Assembly: GCA_019235595.1 (NCBI GenBank) | Contig: JAFAKI010000003.1 | Location: 1 to 9,525 of the forward strand | Reading direction: 5' to 3' | Source: Mucilaginibacter sp. | GTDB taxonomy: Bacteria; Bacteroidota; Bacteroidia; Sphingobacteriales; Sphingobacteriaceae | Length of the DNA stretch: 9,525 nucleotides | Part shown: positions 7,053 to 9,525 of the stretch, one piece after another | Layout of the letters: each line of letters opens with the position of its first letter | How positions within the stretch are numbered: position 1 is the stretch's first letter | The notes under the pieces: model-generated | Told to the model about the DNA's origin: nothing | Seen by the model: only the letters and a program-made list of their open reading frames with translations | Databases searched by the model: none | Position numbers and translations under genes: made by a program

Positions 7053-7495
7053 ATTATTTGTTTAGATTTTTTAACGGAACCCTTAAGGTGCGGACTCCTC
7101 ACAAAAACTTATAGCTTGTTGAGACCTTAGCTATATAGCACCCTTTAGAGATATTGCCCAGAACATTGTTACACATTGCGATAGGATTTATTTTACCAAA
7201 TATGCTTTTCGCATTGGGCATTTGCAATAGCTTAGACCGAATTCCTGTATTAAATTATTGTGAATCATCTAATAGCTTTTACCAAAAGCATGTCATTCGA
7301 ACCTGCAGAGCTGGGTTGCGCCATGGGAGCAGGTGAGAAATCTTCTGCAACATGCAAAGCGTACTATACAGGGCGGAGAAGATTTCTCCTCACCCCACCA
7401 CTATTCCCCTTCTATGCTCGTTCGATGACATCGTCAACAATTTCCTATAAAAATTTCAAGAGTGAATACCTCCAAATCCTTAGATTTAACTCGTT
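7053..7495. other. 443-base gene-free region between divergent genes
   Basis: This region separates the SPFH remnant (minus) from the lipoprotein gene (plus) and must carry the promoters of both. Short open frames here show no recognisable protein. Its main structure is the imperfect palindrome at 7291-7430. A smaller inverted repeat, TATAGCT (7110-7116) and AGCTATA (7129-7135), lies within the presumed leader of the SPFH gene. I see no convincing Bacteroidota promoter (TTTG with TAnnTTTG) on either strand; the stretch TAGATTTA at about 7481-7488 is close to the -7 element but too near the ATG to be credible. Confidence 0.6.
7291..7430. repeat. Imperfect palindromic element, probably a dispersed (REP/MITE-like) repeat
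   Basis: The ends are near-perfect inverted repeats: TGTCATTCGAAC at 7291-7302 and GTTCGATGACA at 7420-7430 (one base extra in the left arm). An inner pair, GAGAAATCTTCT at 7335-7346 and AGAAGATTTCTC at 7377-7388, is a perfect 12-base inverted repeat, extended outward to GGTGA on both sides if a 3-base bulge is allowed. The unpaired centre is about 30 bases. The layout and the words 'GTCATTCGAAC' and 'GAGAAATCTT' match a short non-coding repeat I recall as scattered between genes in Sphingobacteriaceae. No transposase is encoded, so any movement would be in trans. Confidence 0.7.
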
Positions 7496-7909
7496 ATGAT
7501 CAGACCATTCCTCACAAAAAATAAATTCATCTACGGTGCCATTTTTTTAAGCTTACTTGCTTCCTGCCAGCCCTCCATTAAGCCAGAAACCCTATACGGA
7601 AAATGGAAGTACATAAAGGTCGAGAACAATAGCGTTGCAAACACAACCAACGTTACCCCTGAGCAACTGGAAGCAGAATCTCCCTATATTAAATTCACTA
7701 AGGACAGTCTGCTTATTTGGTGGGGCGGCAAAGTGCTAAGTCATGGTAGCTACAAGATTGACGGTGATAAAATTCAGTTTAAAGAAATACTGGAGGGAGG
7801 AAGAATAAGGGCGTTCCCGTTCATCGTTTCTAAACTAGATGACAAAAACCTGGTATTTGAAACTAAGGGTGACGATGGGGCGAAGGTGACAGCCATTAAG
7901 GAACAGTAG
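7496..7909 (+). CDS. Small lipocalin-like lipoprotein
   Basis: Predicted lipoprotein of 137 residues. The N-terminus MIRPFLTKNKFIYGAIFLSLLASC is a type II signal peptide with lipobox L21-A-S-C24, so the mature protein should start at Cys 24 and be lipid-anchored, probably facing the periplasm or outer membrane. The mature part is short and beta-rich: LYGKWKYIKVEN at 33-44 is the 'L-x-G-x-W' opening strand common to lipocalin-like proteins of Bacteroidota, followed by strands around YIKFTKDSLLIWW (64-76), GSYKIDGDKIQF (84-95), FPFIVSKL (107-114) and NLVFETK (118-124). No ligand or catalytic residues can be identified, so function is unknown. It lies between two repeat-bearing gaps and is probably transcribed alone. 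Confidence 0.8.
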   Translation: MIRPFLTKNKFIYGAIFLSLLASCQPSIKPETLYGKWKYIKVENNSVANTTNVTPEQLEAESPYIKFTKDSLLIWWGGKVLSHGSYKIDGDKIQFKEILEGGRIRAFPFIVSKLDDKNLVFETKGDDGAKVTAIKEQ

Positions 7910-7967
7910 CAGTTGGCAGTGGCAGTTGGCAGTCATACTAATGACAAATGACCAGTGACTAATGACA
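7910..7967 (+). repeat. Degenerate short-unit repeat tract after the lipoprotein gene
   Basis: CAGTTGGCAGT occurs at 7910-7920 and 7923-7933, separated by GG, starting at the first base after the stop codon. ACTAATGACA then occurs at 7937-7946 and 7958-7967. The tract is similar in style, not in sequence, to the one that follows mlaD. It leaves about 60 bases before the sigma factor start, which must hold that operon's promoter if transcription begins here. Confidence 0.7.
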
Positions 7968-8029
7968 ATTTTCAAATAAAAAGGTGATAGTTTAATCCTA
8001 ACTTACACTTAGTAGTAAAGAACAAGCTT

Positions 8030-8569
8030 ATGCCAGGATTTAAATTTTCAAACCGGACAGCAGAAGAAAGGGAGGTGCTTTTTATCAATCTCTATAAAAG
8101 TACATTCCCTGCTGTGGTGAGATACGTGAGCAAGATGGAAGGAACGTTTGATCAGGCGAAAGATATTTTCCAGGATACACTGGTGATTTACTACGAAAAG
8201 TGTGTTGAATGTTCCTTCGAGCTAAAAACAAATGAGAAAGCCTATATTTTAGGCATTGCCAAGCATTTATGGTTGAAACAACACCGGGATAATATAAAGC
8301 TTACTCCGATTGAGGGCCTGGATATAGAAAGTGAAGAAACCGAACAGGCATCCGACAAAAAAATCCTCAACTTTCTGCAAACCGCCGGCAAAAAATGTAT
8401 GGATTTACTGCGATCATTTTACTATGATGGATTGCAGCTTGCCGATGCTGCCGAATTGTTTGGATTTTCAGGCGTACGGTCAGCTACCGTACAGAAATAT
8501 AAATGCCTAGAGAAAGTTAGGGAAACTGTTAAACAAAAAGCATTAACCTATGAGGACTTCGTTGATTGA
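8030..8569 (+). CDS. ECF-type RNA polymerase sigma factor (sigma-70 family)
   Basis: Alternative sigma factor that would direct RNA polymerase to a specific regulon. The 179-residue protein has the two-domain ECF layout. Region 2 spans about 20-87: LYKSTFPAVVRYVSKMEGTFDQAKDIFQDTLVIYYEK contains the D-Q-A-K-D-I-F-Q-D core-binding helix, and AYILGIAKHLWLKQHR corresponds to regions 2.3-2.4 that contact the -10 element. A Glu-rich linker follows (about 92-110). Region 4 spans about 110-166, with the helix-turn-helix YDGLQLADAAELFGFSGVRSATVQKYKCLEKVR. There are no extra C-terminal domains. The ATG at 8030 follows an A-rich leader and gives a start typical of the family. The stop overlaps the next gene by 20 bases, indicating coupled translation with a possible anti-sigma partner. 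The target promoters are unknown. Confidence 0.87.
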   Translation: MPGFKFSNRTAEEREVLFINLYKSTFPAVVRYVSKMEGTFDQAKDIFQDTLVIYYEKCVECSFELKTNEKAYILGIAKHLWLKQHRDNIKLTPIEGLDIESEETEQASDKKILNFLQTAGKKCMDLLRSFYYDGLQLADAAELFGFSGVRSATVQKYKCLEKVRETVKQKALTYEDFVD

Positions 8570-8822
8570 GACCGAACAGATAGAGGCACACCTGATGCAG
8601 CGGTCAGAACCGGGCGATCAACTTGTGTTTGAAGCGAGGTTATTGCTGGAACCCGAACTGCGCGAGAAAATGCTACGACAGCAGGAAGCCTATCGCCTGG
8701 CTAAACTTTATGGGCGCGACCAATTGAAGCAGGAGATTGAAGTCGCTCATCAAAAATTGTTTACACAAAAAGAGCATTTAAGCTTCAGCCAGAAAATAAG
8801 AAGGTTATTTACTAACCGATAA
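8550..8822 (+). CDS. Small protein resembling a soluble anti-sigma factor N-terminal region, 90 residues
   Basis: The function is inferred from position and a weak pattern. The segment EQIEAHLMQRSEPGDQLVFEARLLLEPELREKMLRQQ (9-45) has the layout seen at the N-terminus of many Bacteroidota anti-sigma factors ('I-E-x-Y-L-x-G-x-L-s-x-x-E-x-x-x-F-E-x-x-L-x-x-D-P-E-L'). The rest is helical and charged, ending QKIRRLFTNR. There is no membrane segment, no zinc-binding His/Cys set and no periplasmic domain, so it would be a cytoplasmic partner unlike the usual membrane-bound form. The ATG at 8550 lies inside the sigma gene (20-base overlap); a TTG at 8562 in the same frame is an alternative start. It ends 12 bases before clpP. 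It could instead be an unrelated coupling protein. Confidence 0.65.
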   Translation: MRTSLIETEQIEAHLMQRSEPGDQLVFEARLLLEPELREKMLRQQEAYRLAKLYGRDQLKQEIEVAHQKLFTQKEHLSFSQKIRRLFTNR

Positions 8823-8834
8823 AACAGAAATTTT

Positions 8835-9518
8835 ATGAAAATTGACAAGAATGAGTTCCGCAAATATGCGGTGGGGCATCGCCATGTCCAAAGTTTACTG
8901 GTAGACGATTATATTTCGAAAACCGAAAGCCGGATCACCGCCTCCATGACGCCTTACATTACCGAGGAGCGCGAGCTGCGCGTAGCACAAATGGACGTCT
9001 TCTCGCGCCTAATGATGGACCGCATCATATTTTTAGGAGCGGCTATTGATGACAATGTAGCCAACATTATCCAGGCGCAATTGCTTTTCTTGCAATCGAC
9101 CGATCCCAAAAAGGATATTCAGATGTATATCAACTCGCCGGGTGGCTCGGTGTATGCCGGGTTTGGCATTTATGATACCATGCACCTTATCGCTCCGGAT
9201 GTAGCGACCATTTGCACCGGCATGGCAGCGTCTATGGCAGCGGTGCTATTGTGCTCCGGCGCGGCGGGTAAGCGGGCAGCCCTCACCCACTCGAGGGTAA
9301 TGCTGCACCAGCCGTTGGGCGGCGTGCAAGGACCAGCTTCGGATATTGAAATAACCGCAAGGGAGGTGTTAAAAGTTAAGAAAGAGCTTTACACCATACT
9401 CTCCAAACACAGCGGACAGGAGTATCAAAAGATACACGATGTATCCGACCGCGACTTCTGGATGATCGCCTCTGAAGCAAAAGAGTTTGGAATCATTGAT
9501 AAGGTTCTTGGGAGCTGA
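8835..9518 (+). CDS. clpP: ATP-dependent Clp protease proteolytic subunit ClpP
   Basis: Serine peptidase that assembles into a double heptameric barrel and degrades proteins delivered by ClpX or ClpC/ClpA-type unfoldases in the cytoplasm. The 227-residue protein is complete, with an N-terminus (MKIDKNEFRKYAV) typical of Bacteroidota ClpP. The catalytic triad is Ser 133 in GMAASMAAVLL, His 158 in MLHQPLGG, and Asp 207 in SDRDFWM. Other landmarks are DRIIFLGAAID (62-72), IQAQLLFLQ (79-87) and the oxyanion-hole region INSPGGSVYAG (99-109). The position two after the active serine is Ala 135 where most ClpPs have Gly. Bacteroidota clpP commonly lies between tig and clpX; here it follows a sigma factor operon with a 12-base gap, and the window ends seven bases after its stop, so clpX cannot be checked. 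It may be a second, specialised ClpP. Confidence 0.95.
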   Translation: MKIDKNEFRKYAVGHRHVQSLLVDDYISKTESRITASMTPYITEERELRVAQMDVFSRLMMDRIIFLGAAIDDNVANIIQAQLLFLQSTDPKKDIQMYINSPGGSVYAGFGIYDTMHLIAPDVATICTGMAASMAAVLLCSGAAGKRAALTHSRVMLHQPLGGVQGPASDIEITAREVLKVKKELYTILSKHSGQEYQKIHDVSDRDFWMIASEAKEFGIIDKVLGS

Positions 9519-9525
9519 TAGCTGC

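Noticed and set aside
7110..7135. Inverted repeat TATAGCT / AGCTATA considered as a terminator or operator
   Set aside because: Seven-base, mostly A/T stem with a 12-base loop; a T-run follows on the minus strand, but no gene lies upstream on that strand to terminate. No regulator is known to bind it.
7154..7499. Two short open frames on the plus strand in the gene-free region
   Set aside because: They overlap the palindromic repeat, show no protein-like pattern, and one runs into the lipoprotein start.

Overview
The window looks like chromosomal DNA from a Bacteroidota bacterium, most likely family Sphingobacteriaceae (Mucilaginibacter/Pedobacter-like). The reasons are the protein styles (a ClpP beginning MKIDKNEFRKYAV, a long flotillin-like SPFH protein with N-terminal beta repeats, an MCE protein with a long helical tail, a small lipocalin-like lipoprotein), A/T-rich translation starts with little Shine-Dalgarno signal, and intergenic palindromic and short-unit repeats of a kind I recall from that family. 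The genus is inference; there is no rRNA or other marker here.

Left part (1-2151, + strand): the 3' end of an mlaF-type ABC ATPase gene and a complete mlaD-type MCE gene form the end of a lipid-transport operon. A degenerate repeat tract follows, then a small conserved hypothetical gene whose stop codon overlaps that of the convergent gene.

Centre-left (2148-4252, - strand): a clearly AT-richer pair of genes with a 4-base ATGA overlap. The upstream one encodes a beta-propeller-like protein resembling the N-terminal domain of glucosamine inositolphosphorylceramide transferases; the downstream one encodes a GT4 glycosyltransferase. They look like a small glycan-synthesis module, possibly acquired.

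Centre (4478-7052, - strand): a secreted or periplasmic class C beta-lactamase-family serine hydrolase, and upstream of it a flotillin-like SPFH gene that appears broken. Its beta-repeat N-terminus is intact, but the SPFH domain starts after a +1 frameshift and is cut off after about 18 residues. A charged tail resembling the native C-terminus follows in the third frame. A strong intrinsic terminator at 5873-5900 separates the remnant from the hydrolase gene and helps fix the hydrolase start at 5818.

Right part (7053-9525, mostly + strand): a 443-base gene-free stretch holding a 140-base imperfect palindrome, a small lipocalin-like lipoprotein gene, another repeat tract, and a compact operon. 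The operon encodes an ECF-type sigma factor, a 90-residue protein resembling a soluble anti-sigma fragment (20-base overlap), and a complete ClpP peptidase (12-base gap).

I found no tRNA, rRNA, CRISPR array, transposase or phage gene. The most notable observations are the decayed SPFH gene and the sigma / anti-sigma-like / ClpP linkage. I do not see convincing evidence for a wholly new defence or mobile system.
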